From the NCBI GenBank assembly GCA_050246595.1, contig JBFWVT010000069.1, positions 1 through 26,944 on the forward strand: DNA of 26,944 nucleotides. The letters are read 5' to 3'. Source of the stretch: DATARH01 sp050246595 (GTDB taxonomy: Bacteria; Pseudomonadota; Alphaproteobacteria; ATCC43930; CGMCC-115725). Every line of letters starts with the position of its first letter. The stretch's first letter is position 1. A program made the position numbers and the translations under genes. The notes below the pieces were generated by a model. It searched no databases. It saw nothing but the letters and a program-made list of their open reading frames with translations, and was not told the DNA's origin. Below, one piece after another: positions 17,371-24,649 of the stretch.

Positions 17371-17873
17371 CAGCGTTCCCTTTGTTCGGAACCGGATTGC
17401 GGCGGCTCGGGATACCAGTTCCGGTCGAGAACCTGGTCGAGCGTGTAGGGGCAGATCACCGGAAACTTTCGAGCAGCATCGGCTTTCCCATATTTTTCTA
17501 TGCCTTCCCGCGCAATGTCTTTAGCCCGCGCATACAGCCGAGGCAGTACCTGTCGAACATCGCGGCGCAGCGTCGGCGTCAGTCGATCCTCCAACTCCGC
17601 GCGCGCGGCGGCTATCGATTCCCGCCAATCGGGTCTCGGATCCGGCGCCGGCGAATGGGCCAGCTTCAGAAAATGCACCAGGATGCGACGCACCTCGCTG
17701 CGCACGGCGTTGCGCTCGCTCTTACCCAAATCCTCGATCTCCTCGGCGACGTGGTCGCGGTCGAAGCGGTTGTCGTCGCACGGCATCGAGCGCAGCACCG
17801 CGGCTTGGTGCTGCGTCCAGGCGTAGAAATCCTCGTCGTAGCGCGGGCCGTTCGGAGGCGTTCCGTCGGGCAT
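17370..17873 (-). CDS. DUF29 family protein, tandem copy 2 of 3
   Basis: This 167-residue paralogue has the same DUF29 layout: YDEDFYAWTQHQAAVLRSM, CDDNRFDRDHVAEEIEDLG, HFLKLAHSP and C-terminal CPYTLDQVLDRNWYPEPP. N-terminal and C-terminal blocks are almost the same as in copy 1, down to the trailing SGSE, whereas residues ~70-140 differ strongly. Its ATG overlaps the stop of copy 1 by one base (TGATG) and its stop overlaps copy 3 the same way. The function of DUF29 proteins is not established; they often occur as multigene families within one genome. Confidence 0.9.
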   Translation of the reverse strand: MPDGTPPNGPRYDEDFYAWTQHQAAVLRSMPCDDNRFDRDHVAEEIEDLGKSERNAVRSEVRRILVHFLKLAHSPAPDPRPDWRESIAAARAELEDRLTPTLRRDVRQVLPRLYARAKDIAREGIEKYGKADAARKFPVICPYTLDQVLDRNWYPEPPQSGSEQRER

Positions 17874-18376
17874 CAGCGGGCCTTTCCTTCAGAGCCGGAT
17901 CGCGGCGGTTCGGGATACCGGTTCCGATCGAGAACCTGGTCGAGCGTGTAGGGACACGCATCCGGCAGCACGGCCGCCGCCGCATCCTCGCCATGGTCGA
18001 GCAGACCGAGCCGCGCCGCTTCCCGTGCGTCGCGATAGAGTTCGGCGAACTCGTTTTCGGCATGACGCCGCAGCGTGGCGGTCATCTTCTGTCTCAGGAC
18101 CCGGCGCGCCTCAGCGGTCGAACTCATCCAGCCATAGCGAGGCCGATCGGCCGGCGAATGCGCCAGTTTCAGAAAATGCTCCAGTACCCGGATGATCTGG
18201 CTTTCGACAGCATGGCGCTCGCTCCTGCCCAAATCCTCGATCTCCTCGGCGACGTGGTCGCGGTCGAAGCGGTTGTCGTCGCACGGCATCGAGCGCAGCA
18301 CCGCGGCCTGATGCTGCGTCCAGGCATAGAAATCCTCGTCGTAGTCGGGTCCGTTGCTTCCGGGTCCGTCCGGCAT
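17873..18376 (-). CDS. DUF29 family protein, tandem copy 1 of 3
   Basis: This 167-residue protein is the first of three adjacent DUF29 paralogues. It has YDEDFYAWTQHQAAVLRSM, CDDNRFDRDHVAEEIEDLG, HFLKLAHSP and CPYTLDQVLDRNRYPEPP. ATG at 18376 has AAAGGA on the minus strand about nine bases upstream and is 27 bp from the MFS transporter stop, so it belongs to the transporter operon. Only this copy has intergenic space for an independent ribosome binding site; copies 2 and 3 start inside the preceding stop codon, with any Shine-Dalgarno sequence inside coding sequence. The function is unknown. Confidence 0.9.
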   Translation of the reverse strand: MPDGPGSNGPDYDEDFYAWTQHQAAVLRSMPCDDNRFDRDHVAEEIEDLGRSERHAVESQIIRVLEHFLKLAHSPADRPRYGWMSSTAEARRVLRQKMTATLRRHAENEFAELYRDAREAARLGLLDHGEDAAAAVLPDACPYTLDQVLDRNRYPEPPRSGSEGKAR

Positions 18377-18403
18377 CGCCCAATCCTTTCCGTTGCACCG
18401 ATA

Positions 18404-19675
18404 TCACCCCGGCTCGGTCGCCTGTTCGGCCGCTCGGGCCTGCGAGACGCGCCGCGTGATCCGCGCGATCGGCACGCAGATCAGCAACAGCGCGACCCCG
18501 AGCACGACAAAGCTTTCGGTCAGGCCCCACAGATCGGCCACGATCCCCATGACCGGCGGGATGATGATCGCCGAAAACCGGTTCGCGGTCTGGCGCAGCC
18601 CGACCACCGAACCCTGACGGTAGCGGCCGACCGCCTTGGCTTGCACCGAGAACATCATCGGCTGAACCAGCCCCTGCAACCAGCCGCGCCCGATTTGCGC
18701 CAGCAGCAGCAACAGAAAGACGCCGCCGAGAAACGGCGTCGCGCAGATGAACAGGATCGAGGCCACCGTCCCGCTCAGCATTGTCTTCTGCGGGTCGCCC
18801 CAGCGCATCGCGCGGCCGGCGACCAGCGAGCCGAAACCGGCTGCAATTTCGATCGCGGCGAACAATACGCCGATCACGGTGCCGGTCAGCCCGATATGGT
18901 CGAGATAAACGATGTAGAGCGAGAACTGCACCCCCGAGGTGGCGGTGCGCAGAAACATGATCGCCATCGTCGCGGCGATCGCCGGGATCGCCAGCAGCGC
19001 AAAGCAGGCGACGTAATCCGACGGGCGCGGCAGCGCGTCGCGCCACCGGAAACGCGGCGGCGCCGGGTTCGCCCGGCCCTCGCCCGCTTGGCTTCCGACG
19101 GGAGCAGTCTCGGCCTCGGGAGCGCGCAGCAGCGCCGCGGTCAGCACGATTCCCCAGACCGCGCCGAGCAGATAAGCCGTCCAGGCGCCGCCGAAATCCC
19201 AGGCCAGCCCGGCGACGATCGGCGCCGCGGCGGTGCCGATCCGCGCGAAAAAGGTGAAACGGCCGATATAGCCGGCATCGCCCTCGGCGAGCTGCGCGAT
19301 AAGGGTCTGCGACCCCGACCACGCAAAGGACAGCGCCCCGCCATTGACGATCTGGAGCAGCAGAAGCGGCCAGAACCACGGCACCAGCGGAAAGACCGGG
19401 GCGAGAGCGATGCCGACCCAGACAAAGAACAGCGTGACCCGGCGCGTGCCGAACCGATCCATCAGCGTGCCGATATGGATCGACAGGAACACTGCCAGCG
19501 CCGAGCGCGCGCCGACGATCGCACCGACCTCGCCCGCGCTCATACCGAGCGAAAGGCAGTAGAGCGGCATCAGAAAGATGTAGAAATCGACATAGCCCAT
19601 GCTGAACAGGCCGACGACATAGAGCGGCGCCGGGCTCTTCAGGGCGGCGGGGCGGGGCGCCGTCATGCGCGGCAC
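18404..19675 (-). CDS. Major facilitator superfamily transporter
   Basis: This inner-membrane transporter of about 423 residues has twelve predicted hydrophobic helices in two halves. They are separated by a hydrophilic central loop (~190-225, containing GSQAGEGRANPAPP). The MFS loop 2-3 signature is seen as GTLMDRFGTRRVTL (~69-82), and the second half carries GSLVAGRAMRWGDPQKT and GRYRQGSVVGLRQTANRF. The drug or metabolite it carries cannot be read from sequence. The start is uncertain: GTG at 19675 or ATG at 19666, neither with a good ribosome binding site. It heads a five-gene set with three DUF29 genes and a PuuE-like deacetylase, so it may import that enzyme's substrate or a related compound. 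Confidence 0.88.
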   Translation of the reverse strand: MPRMTAPRPAALKSPAPLYVVGLFSMGYVDFYIFLMPLYCLSLGMSAGEVGAIVGARSALAVFLSIHIGTLMDRFGTRRVTLFFVWVGIALAPVFPLVPWFWPLLLLQIVNGGALSFAWSGSQTLIAQLAEGDAGYIGRFTFFARIGTAAAPIVAGLAWDFGGAWTAYLLGAVWGIVLTAALLRAPEAETAPVGSQAGEGRANPAPPRFRWRDALPRPSDYVACFALLAIPAIAATMAIMFLRTATSGVQFSLYIVYLDHIGLTGTVIGVLFAAIEIAAGFGSLVAGRAMRWGDPQKTMLSGTVASILFICATPFLGGVFLLLLLAQIGRGWLQGLVQPMMFSVQAKAVGRYRQGSVVGLRQTANRFSAIIIPPVMGIVADLWGLTESFVVLGVALLLICVPIARITRRVSQARAAEQATEPG

Positions 19676-19927
19676 CAGGGCTTTGGCATCGTGTGTCGTC
19701 TCTCCCCGCCTTGTCGCAACGCAATCGCCGCGCCCGCGTTGGCGGCGCAGCGCCGTGCGCGTCCGTTACGGCTCATGCTATAGGCGGGGTGCCGCAAGAC
19801 AATCGCCGGCAGCGCTGCCCAGCACGGCGCGCCCGGCATGATGCGCGATCATGATGATGCACGCCGCTAGCTTGCCCTGCGCGTGCCAAGCGGCGCCGCG
19901 GGGTGGCCTGGAAAGAGAGGTTGTACA

Positions 19928-20251
19928 GTGATCCGGAGAGTGAAACTGACCGCGGCCGTGCTCGCCGCCCTCTGTCTTGTTCCCGCCTGCCTCGCCCCGA
20001 GCGCGGCTCGCGCCGACGCCGCCGCCGGGGCGCGGATGGCGCTGCAATGGTGCGACAATTGCCATATCGTCAATGGCGGCCCGTCCACGACAATCCCGCA
20101 GGGTCCGCCGACCTTTCGCACGATTGCCGGCCGTATGGATGCCGACCAGCTGCGCGCCTTTCTGTCGCGTCCGCACGGCGCGATGCCGGACCTCGCCCTG
20201 ACCCGGGCCGAAATCAACGACCTGATCGACTATATCCAGACCCTTCGGTAA
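19928..20251 (+). CDS. Exported class I cytochrome c
   Basis: This 107-residue periplasmic c-type cytochrome has a signal peptide at ~1-29 (basic IRRVK, hydrophobic LTAAVLAALCLVPACLA, then AARA/DA). A single haem-binding CDNCH lies at 42-46, and Met86 in GAMPDLALT is the probable sixth ligand. The mature protein would be only about 78 residues, in the range of small electron shuttles. The start is GTG at 19928 with GAGAGG upstream; the longer frame from 19883 would place residues before the signal peptide. It is divergent from the MFS gene and convergent with the PAP2 gene. No partner oxidase is in the window. Confidence 0.9.
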   Translation: MIRRVKLTAAVLAALCLVPACLAPSAARADAAAGARMALQWCDNCHIVNGGPSTTIPQGPPTFRTIAGRMDADQLRAFLSRPHGAMPDLALTRAEINDLIDYIQTLR

Positions 20252-20309
20252 GGACCGCCTGCCTCCCGATCTCAAGCGGCCGGCCTGTCGGTATCGCCGC
20301 CGATCGGCC

Positions 20310-20329
20310 CCGGATCAGCCTTGATCCGG
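20310..20329. terminator. Perfect 8-bp hairpin at the PAP2 3' end, possible terminator
   Basis: CCGGATCA and TGATCCGG flank a GCCT loop. The hairpin lies between the convergent cytochrome c and PAP2 genes and covers the PAP2 stop codon. It could act in both directions, but no T-tract follows on either strand. Confidence 0.35.
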
Positions 20330-21067
20330 TCTGGGGTCGCCGCTTTCGGGTTCGACCTCGCCGCGCGCTTGCAGCCACAGCGCGACGACCCAGCACAGCG
20401 CCGCCCAGGCCGCGCCGAGGCACCACCCCGCCAGCACATCGGTCGGATAATGGACACCGAGATAGACGCGGCTCAGCCCGACCGCGATCGTCAGCAGCAC
20501 CGCCAGCGCCATGAAATAAATGTCGAGCCGGCGGTCGGTGTGAACGCGCGTCAGCAAGGCGCCGATCGTCAGAAACGTGACGGCGGAGAGCATCGCATGG
20601 CCGCTCGGGAAGCTGGCCGTGAAGACCTGCGCGCCATGCGCCACCAGTTCGGGCCGCGGCCGGCCGAACCCGATCTTCAGCACATTGCTGAGGACCTCGC
20701 CGCCGAGCACCGACACGCTCATCAGCACAGCAAGATGGCGTTTGCGGATCAGCAGCAGATAGCCGACCATCGCAAGGAACAGAAACCCGAGAAACGCGTA
20801 ACTGCCCAATGCCGTGACATCGCGGCCGAACTCTTCGAGCCAGGGCGGACCGATCGGGTCGGCGGTATCGCCGGGGGTTCGGAACGCGAGCAGGATTGCC
20901 TCGTCGAACGCCGCGGTATCGCCCTCGACGACCTCATCGGCCAGCAGACCGAACCCGAGGATGAGAGCGGCGACGACGAACAAACCCGCGATCAGCCCGA
21001 TTTCTCGCCGGCCGAGCCGGGCGAGAAACGCGAGCTGCTGAGACACCGAAGGAGGGAAACCGATCAT
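20315..21067 (-). CDS. PAP2 family lipid phosphatase
   Basis: This 250-residue membrane phosphatase is likely to act on lipid phosphates or pyrophosphates at the periplasmic face. All three PAP2 motifs are present: KIGFGRPRP (131-139), PSGH (154-157) and SRVYLGVHYPTD (199-210), supplying the catalytic histidines and phosphate-binding residues. About six hydrophobic helices are visible, beginning with IGLIAGLFVVAALILGFGLL. The C-terminal tail is short and acidic. ATG at 21067 has only a weak ribosome binding site. It stands alone, convergent with the cytochrome c gene. Undecaprenyl-pyrophosphate, phosphatidic acid or a lipid A phosphate are all possible substrates. Confidence 0.9.
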   Translation of the reverse strand: MIGFPPSVSQQLAFLARLGRREIGLIAGLFVVAALILGFGLLADEVVEGDTAAFDEAILLAFRTPGDTADPIGPPWLEEFGRDVTALGSYAFLGFLFLAMVGYLLLIRKRHLAVLMSVSVLGGEVLSNVLKIGFGRPRPELVAHGAQVFTASFPSGHAMLSAVTFLTIGALLTRVHTDRRLDIYFMALAVLLTIAVGLSRVYLGVHYPTDVLAGWCLGAAWAALCWVVALWLQARGEVEPESGDPRPDQG

Positions 21068-21264
21068 TCCGGGAGCCGCGTTTCGGCCAGTTGCCGATAA
21101 TCAACGCCGGTGGCGCGATCTTGACGGCGCCGCACTTTCTCGATGTCGCCGGGCGGCAATCCCGGCGTCGCGGTCGATCCGGCACGCGGCTGTCGCGCGC
21201 CGCGGAACGCGCCGCCCGAGGATCTTGTTCTCCGGCCAAGTATGTCCCTCTTCGGAGAACGGGA

Positions 21265-21357
21265 ATGAAGCGGATTATCAAGATGATGGCCGCGTTTGCC
21301 GTCGGGTTCGCGATTCCCGCAGCCGCGGTCGCGGGCAAGATGATCGGTATCGGTTAG
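21265..21357 (+). CDS. Possible 30-residue membrane or exported peptide
   Basis: A short frame begins ATG at 21265 and is preceded by GGAG about seven bases upstream. It encodes MKRIIKMMAAFAVGFAIPAA followed by ten more residues ending GKMIGIG. A basic start and one hydrophobic stretch resemble a signal peptide or a tiny membrane protein. The frame is open further upstream but without a conserved look. It lies between the PAP2 and ThuA genes, both on the opposite strand. There is no homology I recognise; it may be chance or a decayed gene end. Confidence 0.33.
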   Translation: MKRIIKMMAAFAVGFAIPAAAVAGKMIGIG

Positions 21358-21497
21358 ACCCGAGACGAGGCACAGGACGCGGTAAGGGCCGCCAAGGTCC
21401 GCTCACAGGACCGTTGGTTCGAGCGTTGCGGCCCGATCACGGCCATCGGTTCCGGTTCTTCCGAGCGGGGGGCCGGAGCCGGCCGTCCGCTCCCGAC

Positions 21498-21517
21498 CGA
21501 GCGGCTGTTACCGCTCG
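21498..21517. terminator. 7-bp hairpin over the ThuA-like stop codon
   Basis: CGAGCGG and CCGCTCG flank CTGTTA, which contains the complement of the TAA stop of the ThuA-like gene. It could mark the 3' end of the four-gene operon. No T-tract follows on the minus strand. Confidence 0.25.
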
Positions 21518-22320
21518 ACCCCCCACGCGATCGCATTGCGCAGCAGCATCGCGAACGCCTCGGTGTCCCAGGGTCCGTGAAACCGCGGCGGCGTCCTGTC
21601 GGACGGATCGCGGCTGCGGGTCGCGTGGATCGCCGGGTTGTGGCAATGGCCGAGCGCGACATAGGCGACCTCGCCCTTTCCGACCTCCTTCGAGTAGCCG
21701 AGCACGCGCGTGCGGCCGTCGGGCAGCAGCGATGTGTCGGAGCCGTACAGGGCGGCGGCAACCGGCCACTCGCCGCTCGCCCCGTAATCCGCGGTCAGCA
21801 GGATGCGCGTCGCCGCCGGGTCCTGCAATTCGACAAAATACGGTTCGTCCTCGACCACAAACGAGGTGCCGAGACCCCGCGTCAGCGGCGAGTCGCGATC
21901 CTTGACCTCGACGCGGATTTCGCAGACCGGCGGATGCGTCAGGAAAAACCCGCCGAGCAGCGCGTGGTGCTCCATCTTAACCGTGCGGCGCTGGCGCACA
22001 TCCTCGACCCGCTGGGCGCGCCCGCCGCTGGTGCCGTGCAATGCCAGCCAGCGTCCGCCCGCTTCGAGCCACTCCCGCATCACCCGGCATTGTTCCGCGT
22101 CCGGATACGGGCCGGCTACGTAGGTAATCAACAGCCCGGCGCCCGGCAGAAATTTCGCCACGTCGGCGAAATCGCTCGCCACCGTGGTCGGGGTGTCGCG
22201 CTCGTTGAGCAATGTCAAAAGCCGCAGCCTGGCGTAATCCTGGTCGTGTCCGGCATAGGAACCGGGCGGAAAACCGCCCGCGATCAGATGCGCACGTCCG
22301 CCTGGGATCGTCTCCGCCAT
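21508..22320 (-). CDS. ThuA-like domain protein
   Basis: This 270-residue soluble protein has the ThuA (class I glutamine amidotransferase-like) fold, found in trehalose and other sugar utilisation loci. Recognisable elements are LLITYVAGPYPD, GGRWLALHGTSGG (~88-100), LLGGFFLTHPP, EDEPYFVEL (~157-165) and GKGEVAYVALGHCHNP (~215-229). The fold lacks a classical amidotransferase Cys triad here, as is usual for ThuA. ATG at 22320 follows AGGAGGGAACCG on the minus strand; the frame upstream of it is not conserved. It is the last gene of a four-gene minus-strand operon, 28 bp after the NTF2-like gene. The molecular activity of the family is poorly defined. Confidence 0.85.
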   Translation of the reverse strand: MAETIPGGRAHLIAGGFPPGSYAGHDQDYARLRLLTLLNERDTPTTVASDFADVAKFLPGAGLLITYVAGPYPDAEQCRVMREWLEAGGRWLALHGTSGGRAQRVEDVRQRRTVKMEHHALLGGFFLTHPPVCEIRVEVKDRDSPLTRGLGTSFVVEDEPYFVELQDPAATRILLTADYGASGEWPVAAALYGSDTSLLPDGRTRVLGYSKEVGKGEVAYVALGHCHNPAIHATRSRDPSDRTPPRFHGPWDTEAFAMLLRNAIAWGVER

Positions 22321-22348
22321 CGGTTCCCTCCTTTGCCGCAATCGGACC

Positions 22349-22723
22349 CTAATCGGGCGTCTTGGTCGATTGCCAGGCGACCATCTGCCAGTTGCCGCCC
22401 TTGTTGGCCCAGACATCGGTAAAGCGGACGCCGAAATTCATCGCATTGTCGCCCGATTTGACGCTGATCCGCGCGTTCCCGGTCAGCACGACCGTATCGC
22501 CGTAATCCTGCGCCTGGACATCGGACGGCACGACCGCGGTGTAGACGGTTTTCCCGGTCTGCATGTTCTCGATCAGGCTCTTTTTTGTGTCGAGCCGCGC
22601 CGAGGAGTGGGTGTAGACGAGTTCGTCGGCGATCAGCGCGTTGAGCGTGCCGACATCGCCCTGCGACATCGCCGTCATGCGCTGCGCGTCGAGCGCGACG
22701 ACTCGGTTACCGTTTCCTGCCAT
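22349..22723 (-). CDS. NTF2-like (DUF4440/SnoaL-type) protein
   Basis: This 124-residue cone-fold protein has the helix-rich N-terminus RMTAMSQGDVGTLNALIAD followed by ELVYTHSSARLDTKKSLI and the strand-rich end VRFTDVWANKGGNWQMVAWQ, typical of the DUF4440 group. Members are small isomerase- or hydratase-like or ligand-binding proteins; no specific reaction can be assigned. ATG at 22723 is preceded by AAGGAGGA on the minus strand. It sits 34 bp after the quinone oxidoreductase-like gene and 28 bp before the ThuA-like gene, so all are probably one transcript. Confidence 0.85.
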   Translation of the reverse strand: MAGNGNRVVALDAQRMTAMSQGDVGTLNALIADELVYTHSSARLDTKKSLIENMQTGKTVYTAVVPSDVQAQDYGDTVVLTGNARISVKSGDNAMNFGVRFTDVWANKGGNWQMVAWQSTKTPD

Positions 22724-22757
22724 TTGCGTCCTCCTTTGCGGGTGAGTCAGTGTGCGC

Positions 22758-23693
22758 TCAGCGCGCGATCAGCACCAGTTTCCCTTGCAGGTGGCGTCCC
22801 TCGCTGACCCGGTGCGCCTCGGCGGCGTCCTTGAGGGGGTAGCGGGTGATCGCCGGCGGCCACACCGCGCCGGCGGCGAGCAGCTCCTTCATCCGTTCGA
22901 GATGCGCCCGGTCGCGCGCGACGCGCGGACGCAGCACCTCGACATCCTTGCGCGACGGCTGAAACCCGGCGGGAGCCGGCGCGATCCACACCAGCCTCCC
23001 GCCCGGTTTCAGCACCTCATAGGAGCGCGCCTGCACCTCGCCGCCGACCGTATCGAACACGACATCGACGCCCGATACGGTCTTTGTAAAATCCTCGGTG
23101 TTGTAGTCGATGACCCGGTCGGCGCCGAGCTTGCGCACGTAATCATGGTTGCGCGCGCTGGCGGTGGTGATGACGGTCGCGCCGATATGTTTGGCGAGCT
23201 GGATCGCAAACCCGGCGACCCCGCCGGCGCCACCCTGGATCAGGATCGTCTCGCCCGGTTGCAGCTTTGCGGTGTCTTCGAGCGCCCAGATCGCGGTCAG
23301 ACTGGTCAGCGCCATCGCCGCCGCCTCGGCATCGTCGAGACTGTCGGGTTTGCGTGCGACGATCGCCGCCGCGATCCTGATCTTCTCGGCGTAACAGCCC
23401 TCGATCCCCGCATCCATGACGCCGAATACCGGGTCGCCGACCGCGAAATCGGTGACGCCGGGGCCGAGCGCGGCCACCGTGCCCGAGAAATCGCGTCCGA
23501 GGATATACGGAAATTTCAGGTTGGTCGCGCCGCTATACGCCCCGCCGCCGAGCCTTACCTTGTAATCGGCGGCGTTGACGCTCGCGGCGTGGACATCAAC
23601 GACGACCTCGCCGGGTCCGGCGACCGGGTCCGGCAGATCGCCATAGACAAATTTATCGACCCCGCCATGGCCGGTCAGATAGGCCGCTTTCAT
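22758..23693 (-). CDS. Quinone oxidoreductase-like MDR family protein
   Basis: This 311-residue NAD(P)-dependent medium-chain reductase has the GroES-like N-terminal domain HAASVNAADYKVR (~35-47), FPYILGRDFSGTVAALG (~61-77), and a Rossmann domain with IQGGAGGVAGFAIQLAKHIGA (around 152-172; Gly-rich GGAGGVAG 154-161). The cysteine cluster that binds structural zinc in alcohol dehydrogenases is absent, placing it with zinc-free quinone or enone reductases. The first residues are MKAAYLTGHGG. ATG at 23693 follows GAGGGAGAAACGC on the minus strand and is 13 bp after the solute-binding protein stop. The substrate is unknown. Confidence 0.9.
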   Translation of the reverse strand: MKAAYLTGHGGVDKFVYGDLPDPVAGPGEVVVDVHAASVNAADYKVRLGGGAYSGATNLKFPYILGRDFSGTVAALGPGVTDFAVGDPVFGVMDAGIEGCYAEKIRIAAAIVARKPDSLDDAEAAAMALTSLTAIWALEDTAKLQPGETILIQGGAGGVAGFAIQLAKHIGATVITTASARNHDYVRKLGADRVIDYNTEDFTKTVSGVDVVFDTVGGEVQARSYEVLKPGGRLVWIAPAPAGFQPSRKDVEVLRPRVARDRAHLERMKELLAAGAVWPPAITRYPLKDAAEAHRVSEGRHLQGKLVLIAR

Positions 23694-23706
23694 GCGTTTC
23701 TCCCTC

Positions 23707-24447
23707 TCAGACCGGCGGCGCCACCGACAGCCGGCCGACAACCCCGTGCCGTTCGATCAGGCTCGCGATCAGCCCGTTCTTTTTCGACTCCTCGACAAAA
23801 TCGCGCAGAAACGCAAACGCCGCGCCGTTCTTTTTCGGCGTGCCGACCGCCTGCTGCACCGCGGTGAACTGGCCGTCGAGGATGCGCGACCCCGGCAGTT
23901 TCGCGGCGACATCGATCAGCCCCGGACGCAGCCCGGCATAGGCGTCCATCTTCTGCTCGGTAAAGGCCCGGATCGCCTCGTCGGCATTGTCGAATTGCAG
24001 CAATTCGCCTTGCTTGTAGTTGTTTTCGAGCCACAGCCCATAGGCGCTGCGCGCCGTCACCGCAAGCCGCCGGCCCGGCCGATCAACCTCGGCGACGCTG
24101 CGGATCGGCGAGCCGGAAGGCACCAGATAAGTCGCCTCGATCTCGCAATAGGCCGCCGTGAAGTTGATGACCGCGGCGCGCTGCGGCTCGGCGCCGATAT
24201 TGCCGATATCCCACTTGTCGTTCTCGGCGTCGTCGGCGATCTGTCCCGGCCGCTCATACGGCACGAATTTGACCGGCACGCCGAGCCGCGCCGCGATCGC
24301 CGCCGCCATATCGGGCGACACGCCGGTCGGATCGCCCGACGGCGCCCTGCCGGTGACCAGCAGAAAATTGCTCATATTGATCGCGGCGCGCAGCGCCCCG
24401 CTCGGGGCCAGCTCGGAGATGATTTGCGGCGACGGCGTGACGGGCAT
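23707..24447 (-). CDS. Family 3 solute-binding-domain protein lacking an evident signal peptide
   Basis: This 246-residue protein has the fold of polar amino acid ABC-transporter binding proteins: GALRAAINMSNFLLV at the start, PTGVSPDMAAAIAARLGVPVKFVPYE (~40-65), WDIGNIGAEPQRA (~79-91), FTAAYCEIEATYLVPSGSPI and AVGTPKKNGAAFAFLRDFVEE near the end. ATG at 24447 gives an N-terminus without a hydrophobic leader, which is odd for a periplasmic receptor. The protein may be cytoplasmic, a catabolic sensor, or exported by an uncleaved or missed leader. No permease or ATPase gene accompanies it. It is the first gene of a four-gene operon and divergent from the GMC oxidoreductase. The ribosome binding site is weak. 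Confidence 0.85.
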   Translation of the reverse strand: MPVTPSPQIISELAPSGALRAAINMSNFLLVTGRAPSGDPTGVSPDMAAAIAARLGVPVKFVPYERPGQIADDAENDKWDIGNIGAEPQRAAVINFTAAYCEIEATYLVPSGSPIRSVAEVDRPGRRLAVTARSAYGLWLENNYKQGELLQFDNADEAIRAFTEQKMDAYAGLRPGLIDVAAKLPGSRILDGQFTAVQQAVGTPKKNGAAFAFLRDFVEESKKNGLIASLIERHGVVGRLSVAPPV

Positions 24448-24649
24448 GATCCAAGGTCCGGAATTGGTGATGTCGGCCGAGCTTAGCCCGATCGCCGCCG
24501 GGTTGTAAGCAAGTTGATATCGCCCTCCCGTAATGCGCTCGGCCGCTGTTTTGCCGCGCGCCGCCTCTCGTGCGATCGGACCGGGTTGCGCTAGACTGCG
24601 GCGATTGGTCCAAGCACGGGCGCGGCGGATGCCCGGAGGAGCGAAGAAT

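Noticed and set aside
17993..19783. Plus-strand frame of 596 codons opposite the MFS transporter
   Set aside because: It is low-complexity, rich in Arg, Gln, Asp and His, as expected for the reverse of hydrophobic codons; the minus strand encodes an obvious transporter.
19770..19800. CTATAG sequence between the MFS and cytochrome c genes as a promoter
   Set aside because: Hexamer spacing to any -35-like sequence is poor on both strands.
24569..24597. Possible promoter with -10 TAGACT upstream of the GMC gene
   Set aside because: No acceptable -35 element is found at normal spacing, so support is too weak to list.
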